Part shown: positions 10,158 to 20,785 of the stretch, one piece after another | Layout of the letters: each line of letters begins with the position of its first letter | Numbering within the stretch: the stretch's first letter is position 1 | NCBI RefSeq assembly: GCF_002874965.1 | Contig: NZ_CP025624.1 | Coordinates: 5,952,001-6,016,000, forward strand | From: Pseudomonas sp. NC02 | GTDB taxonomy: Bacteria > Pseudomonadota > Gammaproteobacteria > Pseudomonadales > Pseudomonadaceae | Direction: 5' to 3' | DNA length: 64,000 nt | Notes under the pieces: generated by a model | What the model was told of the DNA's origin: nothing | Databases searched by the model: none | Seen by the model: only the letters and a program-made list of their open reading frames with translations | Position numbers and translations under genes: made by a program

Positions 10158-11096
10158 TTAGCGATGGGCGCTAGGTGCGGCTAGTGCACGGGCGGCGGCG
10201 ACATCCGCATTGATCGCCGTTTTCAACGCCTCCAGGGAGGCGAAACGCTGCTCTTCACGCAGCTTTTGGTGGAAAGCCACCGTCAAACGCCGGTCATACA
10301 AATCACCGGCAAAATCCAAAAGGTGAACTTCCAGGTGGGCTTTGCCATCACCTGCAACCGTGGGCCTGACGCCTATGTTGGCGACTCCGGGCCACGATTG
10401 GCCGTCGATGTCGACACTCACCAGGTAAACCCCGGTCAGTGGCACACGACGGCGCTTGAGCTGCACGTTGGCGGTTGGCGTGCCCAGTTGGCGCGCCAGC
10501 TTCTGGCCGTGCAGCACCCGCCCGGCAATCCGGAACGGGCGACCGAGCAAACGCTCGGCCAAGGCGAAGTCGGCAGCGGCCAGGGCGTTACGCACCTGGG
10601 TACTGCTCACGCGCAGGCCGTCCAGTTCGACGGTTTGCGCGGCTTCGACGGTAAAACCCTGGGTGACGCCGGCCTGCTGCAGGAAATCGAAATCCCCTAC
10701 CCGGTCGCAACCGAAACGGAAGTCGTCGCCGACCTCCAGATGCTGCACGCCGAGGCCGTCCACCAGGATACGGTCGACGAACTCGGCGGCGCTGAGGCTG
10801 CGCAAGCGCTGGTTGAAAGCCAGGCAGAGGACGCGGTCCACACCTTCTTCAGCCAGCAGTTGCAGCTTGTCCCGCAGGCGGGCCAGACGCGCCGGCGCCG
10901 TCTGCGGGGTAAAGAATTCTCGCGGCTGTGGTTCAAAAATCACCACGCAGCTGGGCACGCCCAACTCAACCGCACGCTCACGCAGGCGGGCCAGGATAGC
11001 CTGGTGGCCACGGTGAACACCGTCAAAGTTGCCAATAGTGGCGACGCAGCCCCGATGCTGGGGGCGCAGGTTGTGGAGACCTCGAACCAGCTGCAT
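10158..11096 (-). CDS. ribF: Bifunctional riboflavin kinase / FAD synthetase
   Basis: This 312-residue protein makes FMN and then FAD from riboflavin. The N-terminal adenylyltransferase domain has TIGNFDGVHRGHQAIL. The C-terminal flavokinase domain contains the TPTANVQL and GVYLVSVDI segments. I chose the ATG at 11096 (MQLVRGLHNLRPQHRG) because the family begins here; an ATG at 11114 is possible, while the open frame to 11192 is not conserved in type. The gene stands between murJ and ileS in the same direction. Confidence 0.93.
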   Translation of the reverse strand: MQLVRGLHNLRPQHRGCVATIGNFDGVHRGHQAILARLRERAVELGVPSCVVIFEPQPREFFTPQTAPARLARLRDKLQLLAEEGVDRVLCLAFNQRLRSLSAAEFVDRILVDGLGVQHLEVGDDFRFGCDRVGDFDFLQQAGVTQGFTVEAAQTVELDGLRVSSTQVRNALAAADFALAERLLGRPFRIAGRVLHGQKLARQLGTPTANVQLKRRRVPLTGVYLVSVDIDGQSWPGVANIGVRPTVAGDGKAHLEVHLLDFAGDLYDRRLTVAFHQKLREEQRFASLEALKTAINADVAAARALAAPSAHR

Positions 11097-11214
11097 AACG
11101 CGCTTCTTGCTCATAAAGTGGTCGATTATAACCACACCCGGCCCCGGACGACAGGCAACAGCGCAGGCCATTTGCGCGAATCGATAAAACAACCGCCTTA
11201 TCGACGAAAAGTCT

Positions 11215-12753
11215 CTAGCTCAGCGACTTGCGATTGAAATCCCGTAAACGGAAGCCCATCAGCAGCAACATGCCGAAGTACACCAGCACACCAGCCGCCA
11301 CCAACGCTCCCAGGCGCATGAAGCGCTCGAGCATATGGCCCTGCTCCCAGGCCGGCATGAAGTGCATCAGGCCCAGCAGTACCGCGGCCATCGTCCCCAC
11401 CGCCACCACCAACTTGAGCGCAAACAAGCCCCAGCCCGCCTGAGGCTGGAACATTTTCTGTTTACGCAGCTGATAAAACAGCAGCCCGGCGTTGATGCAG
11501 GCCCCCACACTGATCGCCAGCGCCAGCCCGGCATGCTTCAGCGGACCGATGAACGCCAGGTTGAGCAGCTGGGTAACCACCAGGGTGAAGATCGCGATCT
11601 TTACCGGGGTACGGATGTTTTGTTGAGCATAAAAGCCGGGAGCCAGCACCTTGATCACGATAATGCCCAGCAGCCCAACGGAATAGGCGATCAGCGCACG
11701 CTGGGTCATCGAGGCGTCAAACGCAGTGAACTGGCCGTACTGGAACAGCGCGACCGTCAGTGGCTCGGCGAGCAACCCCAGGGCCACGGCACACGGCAGC
11801 ACCAGCACGAAGCACAGGCGCAGGCCCCAGTCGAGAATCCGCGAATATTCGTAGCGGTCTTTGCTGGCATAGGTACGCGACAGCGTTGGCAGCAGGATGG
11901 TGCCGAGTGCCACGCCGAGCACGCCGGACGGCAATTCCATCAGACGGTCGGCGTAGTACATCCACGACACCGAACCCGAGACCAGCAGCGAGGCGAAGGC
12001 GGTGTTGATGATCAGGGAAATCTGGCTGACGGAAACCCCGAGGATGGCCGGCAGCATGTTGCGCATCACCCGCCAGACGCCGGTGTCCTTGAGATTCAAA
12101 CGCGGCAGCACGAGCATGCCGATTTTCTTCAGGTGCGGCAGCTGGTACAGCAGTTGTGCCAGGCCACCAGCCAGGACCGCCCAGCCGAGGGCCATCACAG
12201 GCGGATCGAAATACGGTGTCAGGAACAGCGCAAAAATAATCATGCTGACGTTAAGCAGGGTCGGCACGAAGGCCGGCACCGAGAAACGGTTCCAGGTATT
12301 GAGGATCGCCCCGGCCAGGGACGACAGGGAAATCAGCAATATATAAGGAAAGGTCACCCGCAACAGATCAGTGGTCAGGGCGAATTTTTCCGGTGTATTG
12401 GCAAAACCGGGGGCCGTGGCCCAGATCACCCAGGGCGCGGCGAGCATCCCGGCGATCGTCACCAGCGTCAGCACCAACGTCAGCAAACCCGAAACATAGG
12501 CAATGAAGGTGCGGGTCGCCTCCTCGCCTTGCTGGGCCTTGTACTCCGCCAGAATCGGCACGAATGCCTGGGAAAAAGCCCCCTCGGCGAAGATCCGCCG
12601 CAGCAGGTTGGGCAGTTTAAAGGCAATGAAGAAGGCATCCGTGGCCATGCTGGCGCCAAAAATACGTGCCAGCAGCGTGTCACGCACAAACCCCAGAACC
12701 CGGGAAATCATAGTGATAGAGCTGACAGCGGCCAACGATTTGAGCAGATTCAT
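11215..12753 (-). CDS. murJ: Lipid II flippase MurJ (MviN)
   Basis: This 512-residue polytopic inner-membrane protein of the MOP superfamily has about 14 hydrophobic helices. It starts [33 protein letters not shown], split here only by recognition, with the conserved Arg-rich first helix of MurJ. The protein flips lipid II for peptidoglycan synthesis. It heads the cluster murJ-ribF-ileS-lspA-fkpB-ispH and is divergent from rpsT, the standard pseudomonad arrangement. Confidence 0.94.
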   Translation of the reverse strand: MNLLKSLAAVSSITMISRVLGFVRDTLLARIFGASMATDAFFIAFKLPNLLRRIFAEGAFSQAFVPILAEYKAQQGEEATRTFIAYVSGLLTLVLTLVTIAGMLAAPWVIWATAPGFANTPEKFALTTDLLRVTFPYILLISLSSLAGAILNTWNRFSVPAFVPTLLNVSMIIFALFLTPYFDPPVMALGWAVLAGGLAQLLYQLPHLKKIGMLVLPRLNLKDTGVWRVMRNMLPAILGVSVSQISLIINTAFASLLVSGSVSWMYYADRLMELPSGVLGVALGTILLPTLSRTYASKDRYEYSRILDWGLRLCFVLVLPCAVALGLLAEPLTVALFQYGQFTAFDASMTQRALIAYSVGLLGIIVIKVLAPGFYAQQNIRTPVKIAIFTLVVTQLLNLAFIGPLKHAGLALAISVGACINAGLLFYQLRKQKMFQPQAGWGLFALKLVVAVGTMAAVLLGLMHFMPAWEQGHMLERFMRLGALVAAGVLVYFGMLLLMGFRLRDFNRKSLS

Positions 12754-12925
12754 TGAAAGAGTTTTTGCCTATAGATAAAGAGCAGGCGAACAAACGGCCC
12801 ACATATGCGATACTCCGCGCCTGCAACAAGCACAGAGCCAAAGCTCGCGAGTTTACAGGTCAAGCGCCGGAAATAAATCACCCGCCTCTTAAGATCGACC
12901 ACTCAGCAGTTCGCATCACACGCCC

Positions 12926-12954
12926 TTGACAAGACTTCAACTCATCGGCATGAT
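12926..12954 (+). promoter_or_regulatory. Sigma-70 type promoter of rpsT
   Basis: A perfect TTGACA at 12926 is separated by 17 bases from CATGAT (4 of 6 matches to TATAAT). It lies about 55 bases before the rpsT start. The spacing is ideal for a housekeeping promoter. Confidence 0.6.
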
Positions 12955-13007
12955 TCGCGGCCTATTTTGTTTGCTATTTCCTAAAAAGTCTTTCGAGGAG
13001 CTCGACG

Positions 13008-13286
13008 GTGGCCAACACACCTTCCGCCAAAAAACGTGCAAAACAGGCTGAGAAGCGTCGCAGCCACAACGCCAGCCTGCGTTCCATGGTTCGTACCTAC
13101 ATCAAGAATGTAGTTAAAGCCATTGACGCAAAAGACGCTGAAAAAGCTCAAGCTGCTTACGTTCTGGCTGTGCCAGTTATCGACCGTATGGCCGATAAAG
13201 GCATCATCCACAAGAACAAAGCTGCTCGCCATAAAGGTCGTCTGAATGGCCACATCAAGGCTCTGAACCTTGCTGCTGCAGCCTAA
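13008..13286 (+). CDS. rpsT: 30S ribosomal protein S20
   Basis: This 92-residue basic protein starts [17 protein letters not shown] after the initiator and ends with the Lys/Ala-rich helices typical of S20, which binds 16S rRNA early in assembly. It uses a GTG start at 13008 behind a GAGGAG ribosome site. A non-ATG start is also known for S20 in enterobacteria, where it takes part in autoregulation, so weak initiation may be a conserved control. It is a single-gene unit with its own promoter and a strong terminator. Confidence 0.96.
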   Translation: MANTPSAKKRAKQAEKRRSHNASLRSMVRTYIKNVVKAIDAKDAEKAQAAYVLAVPVIDRMADKGIIHKNKAARHKGRLNGHIKALNLAAAA

Positions 13287-13300
13287 GCGATAAGCTTGTT

Positions 13301-13328
13301 AAAAAACCGACCCCAGGGTCGGTTTTTT
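13301..13328 (+). terminator. Rho-independent terminator after rpsT
   Basis: AAAAAACCGACC pairs with GGTCGGTTTTTT around a four-base loop, ending in a T-run, 14 bases after the rpsT stop. Symmetric A/T tracts make it bidirectional in principle. Confidence 0.92.
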
Positions 13329-13351
13329 ATTGTCTGCGATTTGGGAAAGCC

Positions 13352-13377
13352 AAAAAAAGAGCCGGCATGCCGGCTCT
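13352..13377 (-). terminator. Terminator after creA (minus strand)
   Basis: On the minus strand the stem AGAGCCGGC/GCCGGCTCT is followed by a run of seven T. It lies just downstream of the creA stop. Confidence 0.8.
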
Positions 13378-13386
13378 GCTTCAGAT

Positions 13387-13851
13387 TTATTGCGCTGTGG
13401 GCCACGGCAGGATCGGAATCGCCGTCACCGCATTCTGCGGGCTGCCTTCGATCAAGCGGTCGCTGTAGACCAGATACACCAGGGTATTGCGCTTCTTGTC
13501 GAGGAAACGCACCACCTGCATGGTCTTGAAGACCAGGGACGTGCGCTCCTTGAACACCTCATCCCCATCCTTCAGCTCGCCCTTGAAGCGAATTGCACCT
13601 ACCTGGCGACAGGCAATCGACGCCTCGGCGCGATCCTCCGCCAGACCCAACCCACCCTTTACCCCACCCGTCTTGGCGCGAGACAGGTAGCAGGTCACGC
13701 CATCCACCTTCGGGTCATCAAAGGCCTCGACCACGATCCGGTCATTGGGGCCGACAAACTTGAACACCGTCGACACCTGGCCAATCTCTTCGGCCGACGC
13801 CAGCAACGGCATCGCCAGCAGCAAACCGAGCAATCCCTTCATTACGCGCAT
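13387..13851 (-). CDS. creA: CreA family periplasmic protein
   Basis: This 154-residue protein has a signal peptide ([20 protein letters not shown]) and the CreA core with motifs [33 protein letters not shown] and a conserved Cys pair in TCYL and IACRQVG. CreA is found across proteobacteria; its molecular role is unknown, and in E. coli it merely sits next to creBCD. Here it follows proB on the minus strand with a 17-base gap and ends in its own terminator, so it may be co-transcribed with proB. AGGAAG before 13851 supports the start. Confidence 0.88.
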   Translation of the reverse strand: MRVMKGLLGLLLAMPLLASAEEIGQVSTVFKFVGPNDRIVVEAFDDPKVDGVTCYLSRAKTGGVKGGLGLAEDRAEASIACRQVGAIRFKGELKDGDEVFKERTSLVFKTMQVVRFLDKKRNTLVYLVYSDRLIEGSPQNAVTAIPILPWPTAQ

Positions 13852-13868
13852 CGAGACTTCCTTTTTAC

Positions 13869-14987
13869 TTAAACCAGAATCAGGTTATCCCGGTGAACCA
13901 GCTCCGGCTCAGCCATGTAACCCAACAGACCGACAATCGCCTCAGACGACTGCCCGATGATTTTCTGCGCCTCAAGGGCGCTGTAGTTGGCAAGGCCACG
14001 GGCAATCTCACGACCGTCCGGCGCCACGCACACCACCATTTCGCCACGGCGGAAGCTGCCCTGGACCAGTTTTACACCCACCGGCAGCAAGCTTTTGTTG
14101 CCTTGGGACAACGCTGAAACCGCACCAGCATCCAACACCAGGGTACCGCGCGTCTGAAGATGCCCCGCCAGCCACTGCTTGCGCGCCGCCAGCATGCCAC
14201 GCTCAGGCGACAGCAGCGTACCGATGCGCTCGCCCGCCTTGAGACGATCCAGCACCCGCTCAATCCGACCGCCAACGATGATGGTATGCGCGCCGGAACG
14301 CGCCGCCAGCCGTGCCGCACGCAGCTTGGTCTGCATGCCGCCACGCCCCAGGGCACCGCCGACACTGCCAGCCACCGCATCCAGCGCCGGATCATCGGCA
14401 CGCGCTTCGTAAATCAGCTGGGCCTCAGGGTTATTGCGCGGGTCAGCGTCGAACATGCCGTCGCGATCCGTGAGGATCACCAGCAAATCAGCCTCAACCA
14501 GGTTGGCCACCAGCGCTGCCAGGGTGTCGTTGTCACCGAAGCGAATCTCGTCGGTCACCACGGTGTCATTCTCGTTGATCACCGGGATCACCTTGAGTTC
14601 AACCAGGGCACGCAGGGTGCTGCGGGCGTTCAGGTAGCGCTTGCGGTCGGACAAGTCGTCATGGGTCAGCAGAATCTGCGCCGTGTGGCGCCCGTGCTCG
14701 GCAAAGCTGGACTCCCAGGCCTGCACCAGGCCCATCTGACCAATGGCAGCAGCGGCTTGCAGCTCGTGCATCGCGCTGGGTCGCGCGGTCCAGCCAAGGC
14801 GGCTCATGCCGGCGGCAACCGCCCCGGACGACACCAACACCAACTCGACGCCGGCCTCATGCAAGGCCACCATCTGGTCCACCCAGACACTCATGGCCGC
14901 ACGATCCAGCCCCTTGCCATCCGCCGTCAGCAGCGCGCTACCGATCTTAACGACCCAACGCTGCGCACCTGTCACCTTGCTCCGCAT
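13869..14987 (-). CDS. proB: Glutamate 5-kinase
   Basis: This 372-residue enzyme phosphorylates glutamate in the first step of proline synthesis. The amino-acid kinase domain shows [24 protein letters not shown] and [22 protein letters not shown]-terminal PUA domain occupies roughly residues 275-372. The start at 14987 ([16 protein letters not shown]) gives the standard Pseudomonas length; the ATG at 14990 is equally served by the upstream AAGG. It lies downstream of obgE, with a hairpin between them. Confidence 0.95.
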   Translation of the reverse strand: MRSKVTGAQRWVVKIGSALLTADGKGLDRAAMSVWVDQMVALHEAGVELVLVSSGAVAAGMSRLGWTARPSAMHELQAAAAIGQMGLVQAWESSFAEHGRHTAQILLTHDDLSDRKRYLNARSTLRALVELKVIPVINENDTVVTDEIRFGDNDTLAALVANLVEADLLVILTDRDGMFDADPRNNPEAQLIYEARADDPALDAVAGSVGGALGRGGMQTKLRAARLAARSGAHTIIVGGRIERVLDRLKAGERIGTLLSPERGMLAARKQWLAGHLQTRGTLVLDAGAVSALSQGNKSLLPVGVKLVQGSFRRGEMVVCVAPDGREIARGLANYSALEAQKIIGQSSEAIVGLLGYMAEPELVHRDNLILV

Positions 14988-15066
14988 CATCTTCAACCTT
15001 AGATAGAGGGCCGCGCGACCCAGCGCCGCCCATAACGTTATTCGTGACTACCGATTTCCAGATACC

Positions 15067-15094
15067 AAAACGCCGCTCGATTGAGCGGCGCTTA
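15067..15094 (-). terminator. Hairpin after obgE, possible partial terminator
   Basis: The stem CGCCGCTC/GAGCGGCG with a GATT loop is followed on the minus strand by TTTTGG. The T-run is short, so read-through into proB is plausible. Confidence 0.6.
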
Positions 15095-15110
15095 AGTTTA
15101 CTGCAACGAA

Positions 15111-16364
<1,254 letters not shown>

Positions 16365-16483
16365 TTAAGAAACCAAGACATAAGACTCTTGCAAAAATGA
16401 GCGCAGCGACCTCAAGCAACGACCGCAAATCCACTGCTTTCGCCCATCACAAACAGCTTTGCAAGAGACTCACCCCACAAACG

Positions 16484-16512
16484 AAAAAGCCCCGTCGCGA
16501 GACAGGGCTTTT
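16484..16512 (-). terminator. Terminator after rpmA (minus strand)
   Basis: AAAAGCCCCGTC and GACAGGGCTTTT pair around GCGA. On the minus strand a run of five T ends the hairpin. It lies 15 bases after the rpmA stop. Confidence 0.85.
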
Positions 16513-16527
16513 CCAGCAACTACGTAA

Positions 16528-16803
16528 TTATGCCGCGACGACTTCAGTCTTCGGGACAATGCTCACGTAACGGCGGTTGAAAGCGCCTTTTACTTCAAAC
16601 TTGATCACGCCGTCGATTTTAGCGAACAGAGTGTGATCTTTACCCATGCCAACACCGTAACCGGCGTGGAATTGGGTGCCGCGCTGACGCACGATGATGT
16701 TGCCCGGAATGATAACCTGGCCGCCATACATCTTCACGCCAAGGCGTTTGGCTTCTGAGTCGCGACCGTTACGGGTACTACCACCAGCTTTTTTGTGTGC
16801 CAT
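16528..16803 (-). CDS. rpmA: 50S ribosomal protein L27
   Basis: This 91-residue protein starts [20 protein letters not shown] and contains [20 protein letters not shown], both hallmarks of L27, whose N-terminal tail reaches the peptidyl-transferase centre. There is no N-terminal extension of the Firmicutes kind that needs cleavage. It follows rplU by 34 bases and has a GGAG-type ribosome site. The operon runs rplU-rpmA and ends at the hairpin downstream. Confidence 0.97.
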   Translation of the reverse strand: MAHKKAGGSTRNGRDSEAKRLGVKMYGGQVIIPGNIIVRQRGTQFHAGYGVGMGKDHTLFAKIDGVIKFEVKGAFNRRYVSIVPKTEVVAA

Positions 16804-16837
16804 GAGTCAATTCTCCTAGTGAGGAATTAGGCTGAAA

Positions 16838-17152
16838 TTAAGCCTGAATACCGGTGATTTTGATCTCGGTGTACCACTGGCGGTGGCCCATACGCTTCAT
16901 GTGGTGCTTACGACGACGGAACTTGATGATGCGGACTTTATCGTGACGACCTTGGGAGATCACTTCAGCCACAACGGTAGCGCCTGCAACAACTGGAGCG
17001 CCGATGTTCACGTCATCGCCATTGGCGACCAACAGAACGCGATCAAAAGTAACGGATTCGCCAGTAGCGATTTCCAGCTTCTCGATCTTCAGGTATTCAC
17101 CTGGGGCGACCTTGTATTGCTTGCCACCAGTAACAATTACTGCGTACGACAT
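16838..17152 (-). CDS. rplU: 50S ribosomal protein L21
   Basis: This 104-residue protein starts [20 protein letters not shown] and ends with the basic segment [21 protein letters not shown], as expected for L21. The start at 17152 is the family start; the longer open frame to 17242 is leader sequence. A near-consensus promoter at 17284-17312 implies a leader of about 125 nucleotides, long enough for an autoregulatory structure. Confidence 0.96.
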   Translation of the reverse strand: MSYAVIVTGGKQYKVAPGEYLKIEKLEIATGESVTFDRVLLVANGDDVNIGAPVVAGATVVAEVISQGRHDKVRIIKFRRRKHHMKRMGHRQWYTEIKITGIQA

Positions 17153-17283
17153 GGTATTTCTCCGATAATCCTGCTCACCCAGCGCTTTATAAGAAGAGGT
17201 ATTGGCTGGCATGGCTGCATGGGATGGACGTCCCGAATGCAATTGCGTAAGGCAGGTGCTGCCCAGGAAGTTCAGGGTGCGCG

Positions 17284-17312
17284 ATTGTACGCAAGCTATG
17301 GAGGTGTTGCAA
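17284..17312 (-). promoter_or_regulatory. Sigma-70 promoter of rplU-rpmA
   Basis: On the minus strand TTGCAA (17312-17307) is separated by 17 bases from TACAAT (17289-17284). Ten of twelve bases match consensus. The implied 5' leader of rplU is about 125 nucleotides. Confidence 0.75.
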
Positions 17313-17330
17313 GTAGCCGTCTATCGCGCC

Positions 17331-17359
17331 TTGACACTACGGGACGTGGGTCCTAGCAT
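17331..17359 (+). promoter_or_regulatory. Sigma-70 promoter of ispB
   Basis: A perfect TTGACA at 17331 is followed by 17 bases and then TAGCAT. The predicted start of transcription is about 25 bases before the ispB ATG. It is divergent from, and does not overlap, the rplU promoter. Confidence 0.75.
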
Positions 17360-17391
17360 GCCGCGCAACCCTTCTGGAGCGACTGTCGCTG

Positions 17392-18360
17392 ATGCAACCC
17401 CAAGCTTTCTACCGCGCGGTGGCGGACGATTTTAGCGCCGTCGACGGCATCATCAAGAAGCAGCTGACTTCTAAAGTGCCGCTGGTCTCCAAAATTGGCG
17501 ACTACATTACGTCGGCCGGCGGTAAACGCCTGCGTCCTTTATTAGTGTTGCTGTGTGGCAAGGCCCTGGGCCGCGAAGGCGATGACCTGCGCCTGCTGGC
17601 CGCGACCATCGAGTTCCTGCACACCGCCACCCTGCTGCACGACGACGTGGTCGACATGTCCGGCATGCGCCGTGGTCGCGAGACGGCCAACGCGATGTGG
17701 GGCAACGCGCCGAGCGTGCTGGTGGGCGACTTCCTGTACTCGCGCTCGTTCGAAATGATGGTCGAGCTGGGCTCGATGCCGGTGATGAAGATTCTTTCAC
17801 AGGCCACGCGCATCATCGCCGAAGGCGAAGTGTTGCAGCTGTCGAAGGTTCGCGACGCCAGCACCACCGAAGAAACCTACATGGAAGTGATTCGCGGCAA
17901 AACCGCGATGCTCTTCGAAGCCTCAACCCATAGCGCCGCCGCCCTGTGCGAAGCAACGCCCGAGCAGAGCGAAGCCCTGCGCACCTTCGGCGATCACCTG
18001 GGCGTGGCCTTCCAGCTCGTGGACGACCTGCTGGACTATCGCGGCGACGCCGAAACCCTGGGCAAGAACGTCGGTGACGACCTGGCCGAGGGCAAGCCGA
18101 CCTTGCCACTGATCTACACCATGCGCGAAGGCACGCCGGAACAGGCCGCCCTGGTGCGCAAGGCGATCCAGAAAGGCGGGATCGAAGACCTGGAAAGCAT
18201 CCGCGAAGCCGTGGAAGCCTCGGGTTCCCTCGAATACACCGCGCAACTGGCCCGTGACTACGTGGCTCGCGCGATCCAATGCCTGGAAGCCCTTCCAGCC
18301 AGCGAATACCGGGACGCCCTGGTTGAGCTGAGTGAGTTCGCGGTCGCCCGTACTCACTGA
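17392..18360 (+). CDS. ispB: Octaprenyl/polyprenyl diphosphate synthase
   Basis: This 322-residue trans-prenyltransferase builds the ubiquinone side chain from IPP. The first Asp-rich motif is in LLHDDVVDMSGMRRG and the second in FQLVDDLLDYRGD. GGKRLRPLLVLL marks the allylic-substrate region. Length and motifs are complete. It is divergent from rplU, the common arrangement, and is followed by a REP pair and no other terminator. Chain length (likely C45 in pseudomonads) cannot be read from the sequence. Confidence 0.93.
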   Translation: MQPQAFYRAVADDFSAVDGIIKKQLTSKVPLVSKIGDYITSAGGKRLRPLLVLLCGKALGREGDDLRLLAATIEFLHTATLLHDDVVDMSGMRRGRETANAMWGNAPSVLVGDFLYSRSFEMMVELGSMPVMKILSQATRIIAEGEVLQLSKVRDASTTEETYMEVIRGKTAMLFEASTHSAAALCEATPEQSEALRTFGDHLGVAFQLVDDLLDYRGDAETLGKNVGDDLAEGKPTLPLIYTMREGTPEQAALVRKAIQKGGIEDLESIREAVEASGSLEYTAQLARDYVARAIQCLEALPASEYRDALVELSEFAVARTH

Positions 18361-18376
18361 TTCTGCTCTGCTCCAT

Positions 18377-18462
18377 GCAGGAGCTGGCTTGCCTGCGATT
18401 GCATCACCGCGGTGTAACAGACAAACCGAGGTGCCTGCATCGCAGGCAAGCCAGCTCCCACA
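18377..18462. repeat. REP doublet (GGAGCTGGCTTGCCTGCGAT class)
   Basis: Two inverted copies of a roughly 22-base palindromic unit are separated by about 38 bases in the 188-base gap between ispB and the PhnA-type gene. The copies are nearly perfect inverted complements. Confidence 0.85.
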
Positions 18463-18548
18463 GCGTTCCCTGGCGTTGCTGCCCCCTGCCCGGCTAAAAC
18501 CCTATACAATGTGCGCTTTTTAGCCATCCTGAAACCAAAGGAGCTTTA

Positions 18549-18890
18549 GTGAGCACGTTGCCACCCTGCCCGAAATGCAATTCCGAATACACCTACGAAG
18601 ATGGCGCCCAGCTGATTTGCCCGGAATGCGCCCATGAGTGGGCCGTCGGCGGCGAAGCCGAGGCGACCAGCGATGAATCCGTGAAAAAAGACTCTGTGGG
18701 CAACGTCCTGCAGGACGGCGACACCATCACCGTGATCAAGGACCTCAAGGTCAAGGGCACGTCCCTGGTGGTCAAGGTCGGCACCAAGGTCAAGAACATC
18801 CGCCTGTGCGATGGCGACCACGATATCGACTGCAAGATCGACGGTATCGGCCCGATGAAACTCAAGTCCGAGTTCGTCCGCAAGGTCTGA
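18549..18890 (+). CDS. PhnA/YjdM family zinc-ribbon protein
   Basis: This 113-residue protein has an N-terminal zinc ribbon ([13 protein letters not shown], then CPECAHEW) and the PhnA C-terminal domain ([36 protein letters not shown]). Despite its name in databases, the family is not part of the phosphonate lyase operon here. It starts with GTG at 18549 behind AAAGGAG. It has its own upstream region downstream of the REP pair. The function is not established. Confidence 0.88.
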   Translation: MSTLPPCPKCNSEYTYEDGAQLICPECAHEWAVGGEAEATSDESVKKDSVGNVLQDGDTITVIKDLKVKGTSLVVKVGTKVKNIRLCDGDHDIDCKIDGIGPMKLKSEFVRKV

Positions 18891-19043
18891 ATATGCTGCC
18901 TCCATCCCGTGCCCTGCACGGGATGGCGCTTCACCCTCCCCGCGTCAGTTCCGCACTGGCGGCAAAAGGCCAGGCCTTTTGATCAAAAACAATATCCACA
19001 CAGAAAAGTCCGGAAATGGCCAATAGGGACTTGCTATTCTACG

Positions 19044-19062
19044 AATAAGAATTATTCTCATT
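19044..19062. promoter_or_regulatory. Predicted Fur box
   Basis: AATAAGAATTATTCTCATT is a 9-1-9 inverted repeat with 8 of 9 arm positions symmetric, in the style of Fur operators (AAT, GA, AAT half-sites). It lies 26 bases before the start of the next gene, where bound Fur would block transcription or initiation. Confidence 0.7.
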
Positions 19063-19087
19063 GAAACCCATCAAGGAGATACTTCCC

Positions 19088-19345
19088 ATGACTTATTTGA
19101 TCGATGCCTGGCTGGACCGTCCACACCCTTACCTGCGAATCCTCCATCGGGAAACCGGGGAAGTCTGCGCGGTGCTGGAAGAAGAGGCGTTAAGCGAACT
19201 GCAGGATCAGGGCGACCTGGACGTCAATGGCCTGAGTTCCAGTGAGCCCGGGGTGCTGAAGGAAGTGGTGAGAAATCTGTTTCTGTTCTGCTATGCCCGA
19301 GCGTTGCGCCCGGTGACGGATCTCAATGGCAAGTTTCATCCATGA
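19088..19345 (+). CDS. Small conserved hypothetical protein behind a Fur box
   Basis: This 85-residue acidic cytoplasmic protein (MTYLIDAWLDRPHPYLRI...) has no signal peptide, membrane segment or recognised domain. AAGGAG at 19073 sets the ATG at 19088. The Fur-type operator 26 bases upstream implies expression during iron starvation. The position between the ispB/PhnA region and fklB matches a small P. aeruginosa gene (PA4570) that I recall as strongly iron-repressed; that correspondence rests on gene order and memory, not on an alignment. A 14-bp hairpin follows it. Confidence 0.7.
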   Translation: MTYLIDAWLDRPHPYLRILHRETGEVCAVLEEEALSELQDQGDLDVNGLSSSEPGVLKEVVRNLFLFCYARALRPVTDLNGKFHP

Positions 19346-19361
19346 GCAACCGCGCAAAACA

Positions 19362-19391
19362 CTGCAGGAGCGAGCAGGCTCGCTCCTGCAG
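19362..19391. terminator. Perfect 14-bp hairpin between convergent genes
   Basis: CTGCAGGAGCGAGC and its exact complement are separated by two bases, between the Fur-box gene and fklB, which converge. There is no T-run, so it is either a REP-derived unit or a weak bidirectional terminator. Confidence 0.55.
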
Positions 19392-19399
19392 GTAAGGTC

Positions 19400-20017
19400 T
19401 TACAGAACGTCGAGCAGCTCGACGTCAAACACCAGAACGCTGTGTGGCGGGATGCTGCCAACGCCTTGAGCGCCGTAAGCCAGTTCGCTCGGCACGTACA
19501 GGCGCCATTTGCTGCCGGCATTCATCAGTTGCAGGGCTTCGGTCCAGCCGGCGATCACGCCGCCAACCGGGAATTCCGCAGGCTGGCCGCGCTCGTAGGA
19601 GCTGTCGAACACAGTGCCGTCGATCAGGGTGCCGTGGTAGTGAGTACGCACCTGGTCTTCACGGGTCGGCTTGGCGCCGCTACCTGCAGTCAGCACTTCA
19701 AATTGCAGGCCGGAAGCCAGGGTGGTGATGCCGTCACGCTTGGCGTTTTCAGCCAGGAAAGCCAGGCCTTCGCCAGCAGCAGCTTCAGCCTTTGCAGCGG
19801 CTTCGGCTTGCATGATTTCGCGGATGACCTTGAAGCTGGCGGCCATTTGCTCCTGGTCCACACGGCTAGGCTTGCCGGCAAAAGCGTCGGTCAGGCCAGC
19901 CAGGATCGCGTCCAGGCTCACGCCCGGTGGCGGGTTGTCGCGCAGCTGGTCGCCCAACTGACGGCCAATGCCGTAGCTCACGCGGGTTTCGTCGGTGGAC
20001 AGATTAACTTCGGACAT
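19400..20017 (-). CDS. fklB: FKBP-type peptidyl-prolyl isomerase FklB
   Basis: This 205-residue FKBP has an N-terminal dimerisation helix region (residues 1-95, SYGIGRQLGDQL...) and a C-terminal isomerase domain. Active-site segments include VRTHYHGTLIDGTVFDSSY, GVIAGWTEALQLM and YGAQGVGSIPPHSVLVFDVEL. The start at 20017 (MSEVNLSTDE) is the family start. No signal peptide is visible, so it is probably cytoplasmic, as E. coli FklB. Confidence 0.92.
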   Translation of the reverse strand: MSEVNLSTDETRVSYGIGRQLGDQLRDNPPPGVSLDAILAGLTDAFAGKPSRVDQEQMAASFKVIREIMQAEAAAKAEAAAGEGLAFLAENAKRDGITTLASGLQFEVLTAGSGAKPTREDQVRTHYHGTLIDGTVFDSSYERGQPAEFPVGGVIAGWTEALQLMNAGSKWRLYVPSELAYGAQGVGSIPPHSVLVFDVELLDVL

Positions 20018-20130
20018 GGAAAGGCTCCGCTGTAGGACGACACAGGTGCCGTCCAAACTAAAAGGGCGAGCAGACTAGCACACAAGCCACGCCCTTGATG
20101 AGCCCCGCGCAGGAGAGCGCCAGGGGCTGA

Positions 20131-20619
20131 TTAATGCTTGGTAACCTTGTCCAGGTAGCCCATGGCAAACGCCGACACCACGAAGGTCATGTGAATGATC
20201 ACGTACCATTTCAGGTGCTCGGGATCGACGTTCTTGGCGTCCATGAAGACCCGCAGCAGATGGATCGACGAAATCGCCACGATGGACGCCGCGACCTTCA
20301 TCTTCAGCGACGAGGAGTCCATGGTCCCCAGCCAGTTGAGCTTCTCCTTGCTTTCGTCGATGTCCAGCTGGGAGACGAAGTTCTCGTAGCCGCTGATCAT
20401 CACCATCACCAGCAGGCCGCCCACCAGGGCCATGTCGATCAACGACAGCAGCACCAGGATCACATCCGACTCGCTCATGGTGAACACGATGGGAATCACA
20501 TGAAACACTTCCTGGAAGAACTTCAGGCCCAGCGCCAGCAGCCCCAGGGACAGCCCGAAATAGATCGGCGCCAACAGCCAGCGTGAGGCATACATTGCAT
20601 TTTCGATAAAGCGTTCCAT
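20131..20619 (-). CDS. yqhA: YqhA family (UPF0114) membrane protein
   Basis: This 162-residue protein has about four hydrophobic helices, with the conserved N terminus [20 protein letters not shown] and the [19 protein letters not shown] motif of TIGR00645/UPF0114. It is an inner-membrane protein of unknown function. It follows the fklB region on the same strand and is divergent from the large lipoprotein gene. Identity to the family is clear from length and motif; no function is assigned. Confidence 0.88.
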   Translation of the reverse strand: MERFIENAMYASRWLLAPIYFGLSLGLLALGLKFFQEVFHVIPIVFTMSESDVILVLLSLIDMALVGGLLVMVMISGYENFVSQLDIDESKEKLNWLGTMDSSSLKMKVAASIVAISSIHLLRVFMDAKNVDPEHLKWYVIIHMTFVVSAFAMGYLDKVTKH

Positions 20620-20785
20620 TGAATCTCACACAGCTTGGCTAAAAATGGCGGCGAGTATACCAGCCGCACCCAAACCCCAGAAACCGTCGAGAAAACTGAT
20701 CTGTACGGCATCTGTTAAGGAATTTTTCTGCTAGTGTCGAGCTCATCAACTCGGCTCGATGATGTCGGACAGGAAAACTCAGATA

